64,000 bases of DNA from Paenibacillus antibioticophila (GTDB lineage Bacteria; Bacillota; Bacilli; Paenibacillales; Paenibacillaceae): NCBI RefSeq assembly GCF_000455265.1, contig NZ_HG005143.1, forward strand, positions 237,362 to 301,361, in the 5' to 3' direction. A model generated the notes under the pieces. It worked only from the letters and a program-made list of their open reading frames with translations, was not told where the DNA came from and ran no database searches. Position 1 is the stretch's first letter, and each line of letters begins with the position of its first letter. A program made the translations under genes and the position numbers. Positions 50,146 through 58,912 of the stretch are shown here, piece after piece.

Positions 50146-50535
50146 TTACTCCGCTTGAAACAAGTCAAATTGATTACCGTACAAATCCTCAAAACCGACT
50201 CCTTTTCCTCCCGGAACTAGGGTTGGTTCTCCGTGGAGCACGACACCACGTTCTTTCATTTCAAAGTAGTCGCCTTCGATATCATCTGTTTCAAACATGA
50301 TCAGGACTTGATTAGCGCTCTGTTTGCCTATCAAAGCTCTTTGGTCTGGTGTATCCGCCTTTACAAGTTCAAATAACGTTTCATTACTCTCTCTCGGAGC
50401 GACCGCTAGATATCGCGATCCCGGACCAAATTCCATATCCGAGATTACAACAAACCCAAGCCTTTCCGTATAAAATTGTTTGGCTTCCTCCTGATCTTTC
50501 ACTAGAATCGTAAGTTGGGCCGCTTTAAGAATCAT
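50146..50535 (-). CDS. VOC/glyoxalase-fold protein
   Basis: A 129-residue single VOC domain: LTILVKDQEEAKQFYTERLG at the N-terminus and FEDLYGNQFDLFQ at the C-terminus, the paired-beta-alpha-beta layout of glyoxalase and bleomycin-resistance proteins. The ATG at 50535 follows AAGGAAGG; the longer frame to 50577 is unlikely. The metal ligands are only partly recognisable, and substrate is unknown. Confidence 0.86.
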   Translation of the reverse strand: MILKAAQLTILVKDQEEAKQFYTERLGFVVISDMEFGPGSRYLAVAPRESNETLFELVKADTPDQRALIGKQSANQVLIMFETDDIEGDYFEMKERGVVLHGEPTLVPGGKGVGFEDLYGNQFDLFQAE

Positions 50536-50729
50536 GTCCTCAGTTCCTTCCTTCTCTCTTGGATATTTCGAAATCAAGCTTTCATGATTAAATTATACCT
50601 TCTATCTAAAAAGAACGCTCCCGCACCTTAGGAAACAGGAATCCTGAGTAAAGACTCTGAATTAAGATTCGAGAAAGAACCTGCATTTCCCTTCCCTATC
50701 CCCTAATCCCTTTCCCCTGAAACAATTGA

Positions 50730-50775
50730 AAAGCCGAGCAAATGTCAGAAAATAATCCTGGATATGCTCAGCTTT
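50730..50775. repeat. Inverted repeat (hairpin) upstream of the ArsR operon
   Basis: AAAGCCGAGCA and TGCTCAGCTTT form an 11-base stem with one mismatch and a 24-base loop. A direct repeat TGATACGAGTTT follows at 50775-50786 and 50796-50807. No gene was seen in this gap (50536-51008). Confidence 0.5.
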
Positions 50776-50818
50776 GATACGAGTTTGGGATCACTGATAC
50801 GAGTTTATTTGCTTCTCA

Positions 50819-50870
50819 CAACTGTTCGATGAAAATAAAGTATTAGACTGCCGCTGTTGTCATTCAACTA
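50819..50870 (+). repeat. Dispersed intergenic repeat, copy B
   Basis: It begins CAACTGTTCGATGAAAATAA and continues through TAGACTGCCGC into CATTCAACTA, matching the two halves of copy A at 48868-48898 and 48934-48955. An AACTAACG/CGTTAGTT inverted repeat follows directly (50866-50885). Confidence 0.6.
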
Positions 50871-50920
50871 ACGTACCCGTTAGTTCAATCTTGTGTAGCT
50901 TACTTTGGTACATAAATAAA

Positions 50921-50962
50921 TCGGAATATTCCTTGACAGGAATATTCCGATTGAGGTATATT
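50921..50962 (+). promoter_or_regulatory. Promoter and operator of the ArsR-SRPBCC operon
   Basis: TCGGAATATTCC (50921-50932) and GGAATATTCCGA (50939-50950) are perfect 12-base inverted arms around TTGACA (50933-50938), which serves as the -35 box; TATATT (50957-50962) is the -10 at 18 bases. A repressor bound to the arms would cover the -35 box, fitting autorepression by the ArsR-type protein. Confidence 0.75.
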
Positions 50963-51008
50963 GTAAATGTAAGCAAGAGGCACTGCTAAAAACGAGGTGA
51001 TAGACCGA

Positions 51009-51338
51009 ATGACGGATAGCACATCGACGTTTAGCGCTCTGGCAGAGCCGAATCGATTACGCATCGTAGATTTACTCGCGGGCGGCCCTCTATCCGTGGG
51101 CGAGATCGCGGAGAGTCTGCAACTAAGGCAGCCCCAAGCGTCCAAACATTTGCGCGTCCTATTGGAAGCCGGCCTGGTGGAAGTCGAAGCGGAAGCAAAT
51201 CGGCGGAACTACAAGCTTCGAATTGAGCCTTTGAAAGAACTTGATGAATGGTTGGAGCGTTACCGTCGGATCTGGAACGAGCGTTACGACAACTTAGAGC
51301 GATATTTGCAGCAACTGCAAGTGAACCCGAAAGAATAA
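51009..51338 (+). CDS. ArsR-family transcriptional regulator
   Basis: A 109-residue winged-helix repressor: FSALAEPNRLRIVDLLAGGP and LQLRQPQASKHLRVLLEAG (recognition helix). It lacks the cysteine metal-binding motif, so it is probably not a metal sensor. The ATG at 51009 follows GAGGTGA; a GTG at 50997 lies within that site. It is cotranscribed with the next SRPBCC gene, a frequent pairing in Bacilli. Confidence 0.92.
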   Translation: MTDSTSTFSALAEPNRLRIVDLLAGGPLSVGEIAESLQLRQPQASKHLRVLLEAGLVEVEAEANRRNYKLRIEPLKELDEWLERYRRIWNERYDNLERYLQQLQVNPKE

Positions 51339-51366
51339 GGACCCAAAATTCGAGGAGGAACAAACA

Positions 51367-51876
51367 ATGACAAACAAAATGTTGAGCAAAGTAGAAGGAA
51401 ACGTATTGACTCTGGAACGCGTTTTTAACGCTCCCCGCGAGCTTGTATTCCAAGCATTCTCCGAAGCGGAGCATCTGAAGCAATGGTGGGGGCCAAGCGG
51501 CTGGTCCATTCCAGTATGCAACGTCGACTTCCGCCCGGGCGGCATCTGGCATTACTGCATGAAGTGCGAAGACAAGGCGCAAGGCGATTTCTACGGCATG
51601 GAGTCTTGGGGTAAAGCCATCTACAAGGCAATCGCAACGAACGAGCAGATCGAATACACCGACTACTTCTCCGATAGCGAAGGCAATGTTTCGGCAGATA
51701 TGCCTTCAACGGATGTCATCCTTCAGTTCGTGGAATTCGAAGGCAAAACAAAGCTAATCAACCAAGCGACTTACGCATCCGTTGAAGCACTGCAACAGGT
51801 GCTTGACATGGGCATGGAGCAAGGCATCACGGAAACTTGGGATCGTCTGGAAGTGCACCTGCAGAGCGCTCAATAA
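51367..51876 (+). CDS. SRPBCC/AHSA1-like domain protein
   Basis: A 169-residue START-like protein: TLERVFNAPRELVFQAFSEA, HLKQWWGPSGW, FRPGGIWHY and a C-terminal helix (MGMEQGITETWDRLEVHL). GAGGAGG precedes the ATG, 28 bases after the ArsR stop. The ArsR regulator probably controls it; ligand unknown. A strong terminator follows. Confidence 0.9.
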   Translation: MTNKMLSKVEGNVLTLERVFNAPRELVFQAFSEAEHLKQWWGPSGWSIPVCNVDFRPGGIWHYCMKCEDKAQGDFYGMESWGKAIYKAIATNEQIEYTDYFSDSEGNVSADMPSTDVILQFVEFEGKTKLINQATYASVEALQQVLDMGMEQGITETWDRLEVHLQSAQ

Positions 51877-51900
51877 GTGAAATAATAACCGCAAACCACG

Positions 51901-51946
51901 ACAAACCGCCCTCTCGGCAATGCAGAAGGGCGGTTTGTCACGTTTT
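51901..51946 (+). terminator. Terminator of the ArsR-SRPBCC operon
   Basis: ACAAACCGCCCT and AGGGCGGTTTGT form a perfect stem followed by CACGTTTT, 25 bases after the stop codon at 51876. Confidence 0.8.
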
Positions 51947-52109
51947 GCGCCATACCGGTTTTCATTATGGATAGTTACACTTGAACTAATCAGCCCGTTT
52001 TTCAATAGAACAGGGAGCAGCGCCGCGGCGACCTGCTCCCTGTTCTGGTTGAACTTAACGTCTCCCATTAGTGTAACGGCTTATTTATTGTGCAAATTCA
52101 AATACATGT

Positions 52110-52412
52110 CTAACGATACATTTGTACATACCACATTTTGAACCCGTGCCGCTCATAAACACCGTTTGATTCAGCTTCAGCAATAATGCAATCGACCAAT
52201 TGAAGCCCAATACCATCCACCCTATAATCAGGATGAATATAAACTTCATAAATCTCCAGAAACCGAGAGTTTAAAGGAAATATAGGATACTGGGAAGTTT
52301 GAATAACTCCGTGCGTATATCCAATAATTCTACCTTTCTGTTCGGCAACCTAAAAATATTCACCTAATTGATTTGAAATTTTTTCAGCAACACCCCAACC
52401 AGGCTCTCTCCC
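52110..52412 (-). pseudogene. Broken GNAT acetyltransferase gene after glmS
   Basis: Directly after the glmS stop and in the same frame, the minus strand reads PGWGVAEKISNQLGEYF, an in-frame stop at 52350-52352, then VAEQKGRIIGYTHGVIQTS, IYEVYIHPDYRVDGIGLQLV and YERHGFKMWYVQMYR before the final stop at 52110. This is a GNAT domain with a missing N-terminus, an internal stop and an apparent deletion between IIAEAESNG and VYERHGF. It cannot encode a working enzyme. Confidence 0.75.
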
Positions 52413-54245
52413 CTACTCCACCGTCACACTCTTCGCCAAATTCCGCGGCTTATCGACATCATGACCTAGAGCCAGAGATGCGTAGTAAGCCAGAAGCTGC
52501 AGAGGTACAACGGACAAGGCTGGCATCAAGAGCGGCAGGGTCTTCGGAATCGCGAAGACTTGGTCGACTGAACGCATCAGGTCTGCCACATGCTCTTCAT
52601 AGGTGATGGCCATCACTTCGGCGCCGCGTGCCTTCACTTCCTTGATGTTGCTGACGGTCTTCTCCAGCAAGGCATCCTGGGTGGCCAGGGCGATGACTGG
52701 AATGCCTTCCTCGATCAGGGCCAGGGTTCCGTGCTTCAATTCACCCGCAGCATAAGCCTCGGAATGGATATAAGAGATTTCCTTCAGCTTGAGCGAGCCT
52801 TCCATCGCTACCGCATAGTCCAGACCGCGGCCGATGAAGAACAGATGCTCATGCTTGGAAATATGCTCGGCATATGCCTTGATCGATTCGCTTTGGGCAA
52901 GCAGGCTTTCCACTTGTTCGGGCAGCGACTGCATGGCTGCAATGACATGTGCAATTTCCGAGGCTTCCATCGTTCCGCGGATATCCGCCATATACAGGCC
53001 AAGCAGATTGAACGCAATAATCTGCGAAGTATATGCCTTGGTCGACGCTACAGCAATTTCTGGACCCGCCAGCGTAGCGATAACATCGTTCGCATCGCGT
53101 GCAATCGAGCTGCCCACCACATTGGTGATGGCCAGAACATGCGCACCGTTGGCTTGTGCTTCACGAAGTCCAGCCAAGGTATCCGCTGTTTCACCGGATT
53201 GGCTCACTACGATAACGAGCGTATCCGGGGTGATGATCGGATTGCGATAACGATACTCCGAAGCGACCTCGAACGACACCGGCACACGGATCAATTGCTC
53301 AATGACCGAGCCGCCTACGAGCCCAGCATGATATGCTGTGCCGCAAGCTACGATGTGAATCTGACGAATCGAGCGGATATACTCCGGCGTCATATTCAGA
53401 TTCGGGAAGACCACCTTATGCGTCTTCTCATCAATCCGGCCAAGCATCGTATCCCGGTATGCCTTCGGCTGCTCATGGATTTCCTTGAGCATGAAATGGT
53501 CAAATCCGCCTTTTTCCGCAGTCACTTCATCCCACTCGACAGAAATCATTTCCCGAGAAATAAAATTCCCTTCGATGGTCATCAATTCGACAGCGTCTTT
53601 AGTCAGAAGCGCCATTTCCCCGTCATTCAAAATGTAAACTCTACGCGTATATTTCAAAATCGCCGGAATGTCGGAGCCGATGAAGTTCTCGCCTTCACCA
53701 ATCCCGATGATCAGAGGGCTCGCTTGACGCACAGCCACCAACCGGTCCGGTTCATACTCCGTTAATACGCCAAGCGCAAATGCGCCGCGCATGAAGCTGA
53801 TCGCCCTTTGGACAGCCTTAACAATATCTCCCTTATATTCGCGTGCAACCAAATGGGAAATAACTTCTGTGTCTGTCTCGGATACAAATACATATCCCTG
53901 GTCGATCAGTTCTTCCTTCAATTCCAGGTAATTCTCAATGATACCGTTATGCACCACCGAGAATTTCTGGGTGTGGTCCGTATGAGGATGGGAGTTCACA
54001 TCCGACGGCTTGCCATGGGTTGCCCAGCGGGTATGACCGATTCCGGCCGTTCCCTCCAACGGGGCACCGTCCAGCTTGGATTCCAGGTTGGCCAAACGTC
54101 CGATCGACTTGGCTACCTGCAGCCCCTTCGAGGTATATACCGCGATTCCCGCCGAATCATATCCCCGATACTCCAGCTTTTTAAGTCCATCCAGCAATAC
54201 CGTCTGTGTATCTCTGTCCCCAATATATCCCACAATACCGCACAT
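52413..54245 (-). CDS. glmS: Glutamine-fructose-6-phosphate aminotransferase (isomerising)
   Basis: A 610-residue enzyme making glucosamine 6-phosphate from fructose 6-phosphate and glutamine, the first step of cell-wall amino-sugar synthesis. The glutaminase domain begins at Cys2 (MCGIVGYIGDRDTQTVLLDG), with HTRWATHG and HNGIIENY. Two SIS sugar-isomerase domains follow (VVSQSGETADT, AVASTKAYTSQI), and the C-terminus KPRNLAKSVTVE is canonical. GGAGG lies before the ATG. The leader carries a glmS ribozyme that shuts the gene down when glucosamine 6-phosphate is abundant. Confidence 0.98.
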   Translation of the reverse strand: MCGIVGYIGDRDTQTVLLDGLKKLEYRGYDSAGIAVYTSKGLQVAKSIGRLANLESKLDGAPLEGTAGIGHTRWATHGKPSDVNSHPHTDHTQKFSVVHNGIIENYLELKEELIDQGYVFVSETDTEVISHLVAREYKGDIVKAVQRAISFMRGAFALGVLTEYEPDRLVAVRQASPLIIGIGEGENFIGSDIPAILKYTRRVYILNDGEMALLTKDAVELMTIEGNFISREMISVEWDEVTAEKGGFDHFMLKEIHEQPKAYRDTMLGRIDEKTHKVVFPNLNMTPEYIRSIRQIHIVACGTAYHAGLVGGSVIEQLIRVPVSFEVASEYRYRNPIITPDTLVIVVSQSGETADTLAGLREAQANGAHVLAITNVVGSSIARDANDVIATLAGPEIAVASTKAYTSQIIAFNLLGLYMADIRGTMEASEIAHVIAAMQSLPEQVESLLAQSESIKAYAEHISKHEHLFFIGRGLDYAVAMEGSLKLKEISYIHSEAYAAGELKHGTLALIEEGIPVIALATQDALLEKTVSNIKEVKARGAEVMAITYEEHVADLMRSVDQVFAIPKTLPLLMPALSVVPLQLLAYYASLALGHDVDKPRNLAKSVTVE

Positions 54246-54469
54246 AATTTATATCCTCCGTTTCATTCTCTCCGAATTTTAAAAGTTCAGGACAGGAGGA
54301 AAGAAGCGGAAGACGCTCGCACGGTCCACAGAGACAGGTCTATTCAGTTATGAATTCATCACAAATAACATAGCTCAATCCTAAAATATCGCTCATGAAT
54401 GTCCATCTTCTCCGTACACCGCGGTTCTCCCGCACTCCTGTCCACACTCATGAAATAATTACGTCTTAA

Positions 54470-54703
54470 TAAGGTCATCAGCCTGAAAGGTTTGGCAGAA
54501 CGGTCGCCCATTCCTTTTGTCCTTACAGTTACGATGTGATGAATCACCGGGAGGCCCCCGCCGAACAATTCGAACACCTCCACCTCGTCAGCTTGCCTTT
54601 GCCGCTCTCTCCGTTCGGATCTTGCGTCAACCCTGAGGTTGCGCACAATTTGCCTATGACAGTATTCCGAATCAGCTTCACGCGCGAAATCAAGCTCTGG
54701 CGC
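54470..54703 (-). ncRNA. glmS ribozyme (glucosamine-6-phosphate riboswitch)
   Basis: On the minus strand the RNA begins GCGCCAGAGC (cleavage between 54704 and 54703) and contains the conserved core TGACGAGGTGGAGGTGTTCG then AATTGTTCGGCGGGGGCCTC and CCGGTGATTCATCAC, as in Bacillus subtilis glmS. Bound glucosamine 6-phosphate triggers self-cleavage and mRNA decay. The P2 arm (AGCTTG with CAAGCT) is expanded by about 95 bases that fold partly into TTGTGCGCAACC/GGGTTGACGCAA. The downstream limit is approximate. An open frame across this region is not a gene. Confidence 0.93.
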
Positions 54704-54754
54704 TTAACTTGCAGTTACCTCACGATCCTCACTTTCGCTTCTTGAATAATGTCT

Positions 54755-54783
54755 ATTATATGCACTTGAGGAAGGTTTGGCAA
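54755..54783 (-). promoter_or_regulatory. glmS promoter
   Basis: On the minus strand TTGCCA (54778-54783) and TATAAT (54755-54760) are 17 bases apart. Transcription would start near 54748, about 45 bases before the ribozyme cleavage site. Confidence 0.75.
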
Positions 54784-54883
54784 TTCGTCTCTTCTCATCT
54801 TCATGCATACTCACTGATTTTACCCTAAACCAAGTTAAAAAGCACGTCCTTCTTCAACCTTTCTCTCCCCGCCCCACCTTACA

Positions 54884-54924
54884 CAAAAAAAGAACTGCCA
54901 CTTCTCCTCAGAGAACGGCAGCTC
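54884..54924 (-). terminator. Terminator after glmM
   Basis: On the minus strand GAGCTGCC pairs with GGCAGTTC and is followed by TTTTTTT. It separates glmM from glmS, which has its own promoter. Confidence 0.8.
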
Positions 54925-54947
54925 ACAATTTTTCAAATACAACATTA

Positions 54948-55098
54948 AACTAGATAAGTTGAATTAAAGAAGCTGCGTAGAATAGGGCATAAGTGTATAC
55001 TTTCATTCAATCAAGAAATCCGTGAACAACAGTGATCGAAGGCACACTTTACACGTTGCCCACTGCATACGCAATTACTAGTTCAACTTAAACTAGTT
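54948..55098. repeat. Inverted repeat pair spanning the glmM 3' end
   Basis: AACTAGATAAGTTGAA (54948-54963) and TTCAACTTAAACTAGTT (55082-55098) are inverted copies with about one difference, enclosing about 118 non-coding bases. The right arm overlaps the last codons of glmM. Nothing else was recognised in this gap; it could be a small mobile element that has been captured as the gene end. Confidence 0.4.
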
Positions 55099-56428
55099 CC
55101 TTCTCTACAACCGAAACGATGCTGGCTACCAGTTGCTCAAGCTCCGCCAGTTCCGGTCCTTCAGCCATGACGCGAATCAGGGATTCTGTCCCGGAAGGAC
55201 GAACCAGCACCCGCCCGTTATCGCCAAGCTGGCGCTCCACGGACACAATCGCTTCCTCAATCGCTGTATTGCCTACATACTTGCTCTTATCCTGAACCCG
55301 CACATTCACCAGCACCTGCGGATATTGCTTCATGACCTTCTTCAACTCGCTAAGCGGCTTGCCGGCCGCCTTCATCGTATCAACCAGCTGAATCGCTGTC
55401 AGAATGCCGTCCCCAGTCGTATTATAATCCAGAAAAATTACATGGCCCGACTGCTCTCCGCCCAGATTGTAGCCGCCGCGAATCATCTCAGCCATGACAT
55501 AACGGTCTCCAACCGCTGTCTGCTGCGTGTTAAGCGACAGCTTCTTGGTCGCCTTATAGAAGCCGAAATTACTCATCACCGTCGAGACGATCGTGCTGTC
55601 CTTCAGCTTGCCTGCGCGGTTCATCGCATCGCCGCAAATGCAGAGGATATAGTCGCCATCAACTTCCTCGCCATTCTCATCAACCGCAATCAGACGATCC
55701 GCATCTCCGTCAAATGCCAGTCCAATATCGGCACCAAGTCGTCTGACCTCTTCCTTGAGCTTCTCCGGATGGGTCGAGCCGCAGTGATCATTAATATTCA
55801 GCCCGTTCGGTTCGGAGCCAATGCTGTACACCTCGGCGCCCAGCTCCTTGAATAATTGCGGAGCCAACTCATAGGCTGCCCCGTTCGCGCAGTCAAGGAC
55901 AATCTTTAGCCCTTCAAAGGAATGGGAGATTGTTGTCTTCAAATGATCAAGGTATCTGAATTTGGATTCGATATCTACCGTAACTGAGCCCAGATCAGCG
56001 CCAATTGGCCGCGGCAGCTCGTCTGTCTCCTTGTCCATCAGCTCTTCGATCAAGAGCTCGGTCTCATCCGACAGCTTGAAGCCGTCGTTTCCAAAGAACT
56101 TGATTCCGTTATCCTCCACCGGATTATGCGAGGCCGAGATCATGACTCCCGCCGATGCATTCAGCAAGCGCGTCAAATAAGCCACTGCCGGAGTAGAGAC
56201 AACCCCGATCCGGATGACATCCGCTCCAATCGAGAGCATGCCTGCCACAAGGGCAGATTCCAGCATAACGCCGGAGATCCGGGTATCCATCCCAATCACG
56301 ACCTTAGGCTTCGGAACCTGGCCAGCCAGCACATACCCTCCGCAGCGGCCAATTTGATAAGCCATTTCTGGTGTTAGCTCTTGATTTGCAATCCCTCTGA
56401 CTCCATCTGTTCCAAAATATTTCCCCAT
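55088..56428 (-). CDS. glmM: Phosphoglucosamine mutase
   Basis: A 446-residue enzyme converting glucosamine 6-phosphate to glucosamine 1-phosphate for UDP-GlcNAc and peptidoglycan synthesis. It has the start KYFGTDGVRGIANQELTPEM, the active serine in ISASHNPVEDNGIKFFG (near residue 100), the metal loop DGDADR and the sugar-binding RPSGTESLIRVM. GAAGGAG precedes the ATG. It follows cdaR in the conserved Bacilli order, linking c-di-AMP and cell-wall synthesis. Confidence 0.98.
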   Translation of the reverse strand: MGKYFGTDGVRGIANQELTPEMAYQIGRCGGYVLAGQVPKPKVVIGMDTRISGVMLESALVAGMLSIGADVIRIGVVSTPAVAYLTRLLNASAGVMISASHNPVEDNGIKFFGNDGFKLSDETELLIEELMDKETDELPRPIGADLGSVTVDIESKFRYLDHLKTTISHSFEGLKIVLDCANGAAYELAPQLFKELGAEVYSIGSEPNGLNINDHCGSTHPEKLKEEVRRLGADIGLAFDGDADRLIAVDENGEEVDGDYILCICGDAMNRAGKLKDSTIVSTVMSNFGFYKATKKLSLNTQQTAVGDRYVMAEMIRGGYNLGGEQSGHVIFLDYNTTGDGILTAIQLVDTMKAAGKPLSELKKVMKQYPQVLVNVRVQDKSKYVGNTAIEEAIVSVERQLGDNGRVLVRPSGTESLIRVMAEGPELAELEQLVASIVSVVEKELV

Positions 56429-56452
56429 AATTACACTCCTTCAGTGTTGTTC

Positions 56453-57850
56453 CTATAGCTTGCTTTCCGATTGCGTTCCGTTTGTTCCCGCAGTTCCCCC
56501 GTCATCCTGAGTATCTGTCTCAGTATTATCCGCAGGCTCCGTTGGAGGAACAGAATTGTCGGCACCGCCATTTCCTGTCTCCGCATTCGGGTCATCCGGA
56601 ACCGTCGCGGCCGGATCTGCAATCTCGGTCAATTCAATTTGAATAGAATGGTTGTAGCCCGGCTCAGCCAAATCGATATAATCCGGAAGCTTGATCGCTA
56701 TGGGGACAGTATGTGTGCCTGCAACCAAACCGGATAGATCAGCAGTTGCGAGAATGTCCTCTGTCCCAAGCCTTCCCAGTTGATCCTGTGAGCCAAGCAC
56801 GGTTAACGAAATGTGCTGATCTGCAGCATTGAGGAATTTCGCCTCCAGGCTTTCGCTCAAATTTAGCAGATTCACCGAAATATTGTCAATCGTTCTGCTG
56901 GCTGCCGGCTCGATCTTCACCGTTACTTGCGCCGTGGTGGGCTCAATTGCATCAATCCCCTCGGGAGGCGCGAGATTCACCGTATAGTTCGTCTCACTGG
57001 TCCCGACGAACTGTCCCAGATCCACCGTCACCGGAAAAGAGGTAATGGCATCCAGGCTTTGTTTGGGGCCGTATAGAGCCACCCCTTCCACATCGGTACT
57101 GATCCCTGAGAGAACATAGCCCGCTGGCAGACTTCCCGTATGATTCACTTCTAGCGGTACGCTTTTATACAGCTTATTGATCGGAACATCGACCTCTACA
57201 GAAGCCGGCTCGATCTCCGCATTCTTCATTTCCTGCCCATGCTTATCATATGCGGTTAGCTTTACCGTCTTGCCTTTTACAGACTCCGTCAGATCCGTTA
57301 CATCAACCGTTCCTTGCACCTTATGGATCTCCTGCAGCTCGCTCTGCGGAAGGGTCACGTTCACATGATCTGCTCCCGTCAGTACAGGACTGCCCAATTG
57401 CATGCCCTCTGCAGGCGTGCCTTTCGTCACGATGGTAACCGGCATTTCAATCGTTTCCTTCGCCTCGATAGTTACCTTGATATAAGAAGGCGACATGGAG
57501 ATTAGCGTGACTCCGGGAGGAACCTCCGGCGAAAGCGGCAATGTCGTTGTTCCCGGTCCTATATTTTTCAGATCCAGCTTCACCCGATAATCGGAAAAGC
57601 TCATCGTCAGATCTGTGCGCTTCCCCTTTACTTCCATGGTTACATTATCCGGCTCTAGGTCATAAAGGACATACTTTTCACTATCAAATCCCGTAACCTC
57701 AATCTTGATATTGTTAATCACCTTCGAATTCATCACGGTTGTCGGTGAGACCGGAGTACCGCTGTCAATATGAACCATAGCCCAAAGGACGATGCTGATG
57801 ATCAAGGCGATAATCTTGGCTACATTGTTCTGGCTTAGCCACTTGTCCAT
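56453..57850 (-). CDS. cdaR: CdaA regulator CdaR (YbbR-domain protein)
   Basis: A 465-residue membrane-anchored protein that modulates the diadenylate cyclase CdaA. The N-terminal helix (IIALIISIVLWAMVHIDS) is followed by about four YbbR repeats (for example VNHTGSLPAGYVLSGISTDV near 225) and a threonine/aspartate/asparagine-rich, disordered tail. Its start codon overlaps the cdaA stop (TAATG), so the two are coupled. Confidence 0.93.
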   Translation of the reverse strand: MDKWLSQNNVAKIIALIISIVLWAMVHIDSGTPVSPTTVMNSKVINNIKIEVTGFDSEKYVLYDLEPDNVTMEVKGKRTDLTMSFSDYRVKLDLKNIGPGTTTLPLSPEVPPGVTLISMSPSYIKVTIEAKETIEMPVTIVTKGTPAEGMQLGSPVLTGADHVNVTLPQSELQEIHKVQGTVDVTDLTESVKGKTVKLTAYDKHGQEMKNAEIEPASVEVDVPINKLYKSVPLEVNHTGSLPAGYVLSGISTDVEGVALYGPKQSLDAITSFPVTVDLGQFVGTSETNYTVNLAPPEGIDAIEPTTAQVTVKIEPAASRTIDNISVNLLNLSESLEAKFLNAADQHISLTVLGSQDQLGRLGTEDILATADLSGLVAGTHTVPIAIKLPDYIDLAEPGYNHSIQIELTEIADPAATVPDDPNAETGNGGADNSVPPTEPADNTETDTQDDGGTAGTNGTQSESKL

Positions 57851-58671
57851 TACTTCCGCCCCCCTATCCGTTTCCAGAAAGGCTTCCGTTTCTCGATCTG
57901 ATTGAATTTCGGACCGAGCTCCTCATACAGCTTGGAGATCAAAGATTCTTCATTAATATCCCGGACGACCTGACCCTCGATCGCAAGCGAGATTTGTCCC
58001 GTCTCCTCGGATACTACAATCGAGACCGCATCCCCCACCTCGCTGATTCCAATGGCTGCGCGGTGTCTTGTCCCAAGCTCTTTACTGATAAACGGGTTCT
58101 CGGACAAAGGCAAATAACAGCCAGCCGCCGCAATTCGGCGATTCTGCACAATGACCGCGCCATCATGAAGCGGGGTATTCGGGATAAAGATATTGATCAG
58201 CAGCTCCGAAGAGATCACCGACTGCATCGGAATGCCTGATTCAGTATACTCGTTCAGCCCCGTATTGCGTTCAAAGACGAGCAAGGCGCCGATTTTTCTA
58301 CGTGATAAATAATTAACAGCCTTAATAACAGCTCCGATCTCTTTGCTCAGCTCTTCATCATCAGCATTCCGTCCGAACAGCTTGCCCCGGCCTAACTGCT
58401 CCAATCCCCGTCGAAGCTCCGGCTGAAAGATAATAAATACGGCCAGCACTCCGAACGTAAACATCTGATTCATGAGCCATTTTAAGGTGTACAGATCAAA
58501 CCACGTACTCGCCGCCCAGATTAACACCAACACCAGGAGCCCTTTTAACAATTGAATGGCCCGAGTACCCCGGACCAACAAAATCAGGTGATAGATAATA
58601 TATGTAACAATAAGAATATCAATAATATCCTTGAGATAGTCCTGCCAAGTCGAATTCGCAAAATAATTCAT
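57850..58671 (-). CDS. cdaA: Membrane-bound diadenylate cyclase CdaA
   Basis: A 273-residue enzyme making cyclic di-AMP from two ATP, a messenger controlling potassium and cell-wall balance. Three N-terminal membrane helices precede the DAC domain with PLHDGAVIV and GTRHRAAIGISE, the catalytic DGA and RHR motifs. The ATG at 58671 follows GGGGG; an in-frame start at 58686 is less likely. It lies between rsiW and cdaR, as in Bacillus. Confidence 0.96.
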   Translation of the reverse strand: MNYFANSTWQDYLKDIIDILIVTYIIYHLILLVRGTRAIQLLKGLLVLVLIWAASTWFDLYTLKWLMNQMFTFGVLAVFIIFQPELRRGLEQLGRGKLFGRNADDEELSKEIGAVIKAVNYLSRRKIGALLVFERNTGLNEYTESGIPMQSVISSELLINIFIPNTPLHDGAVIVQNRRIAAAGCYLPLSENPFISKELGTRHRAAIGISEVGDAVSIVVSEETGQISLAIEGQVVRDINEESLISKLYEELGPKFNQIEKRKPFWKRIGGRK

Positions 58672-58860
58672 AGATGAAACCCCCACGTGTCTCTGTGGCA
58701 GCCGCCATATCCAGAAACATTTATGTAAAGCTCAAAAGCTTGTCTCTTTCTGTGTAGTCTTCCCTAACCTCTAGGTTATAACGTAATGGCAGCAGATGCA
58801 AGCGTCCATTCTCTCTCTAGGTTTAGGAATCAGAGGTGTTTTTTTCCTGAGGACGCAAAG

Positions 58861-58896
58861 AAAAGGCGCCCGTGTTCCTCCTGAGAGGAAGGCGCC
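58861..58896 (-). terminator. Terminator of sigW-rsiW
   Basis: GGCGCC-CGTG-TTCCTC and GAGGAA-GGCGCC form a stem followed on the minus strand by TTTTC, just after the rsiW stop codon at 58913. It separates sigW-rsiW from cdaA. Confidence 0.75.
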
Positions 58897-58912
58897 ATGT
58901 TCTCCATATGTG

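Noticed and set aside
54359..54646. A 95-codon minus-strand open frame upstream of glmS
   Set aside because: It runs through the conserved core of the glmS ribozyme; the apparent protein is translated structured RNA.
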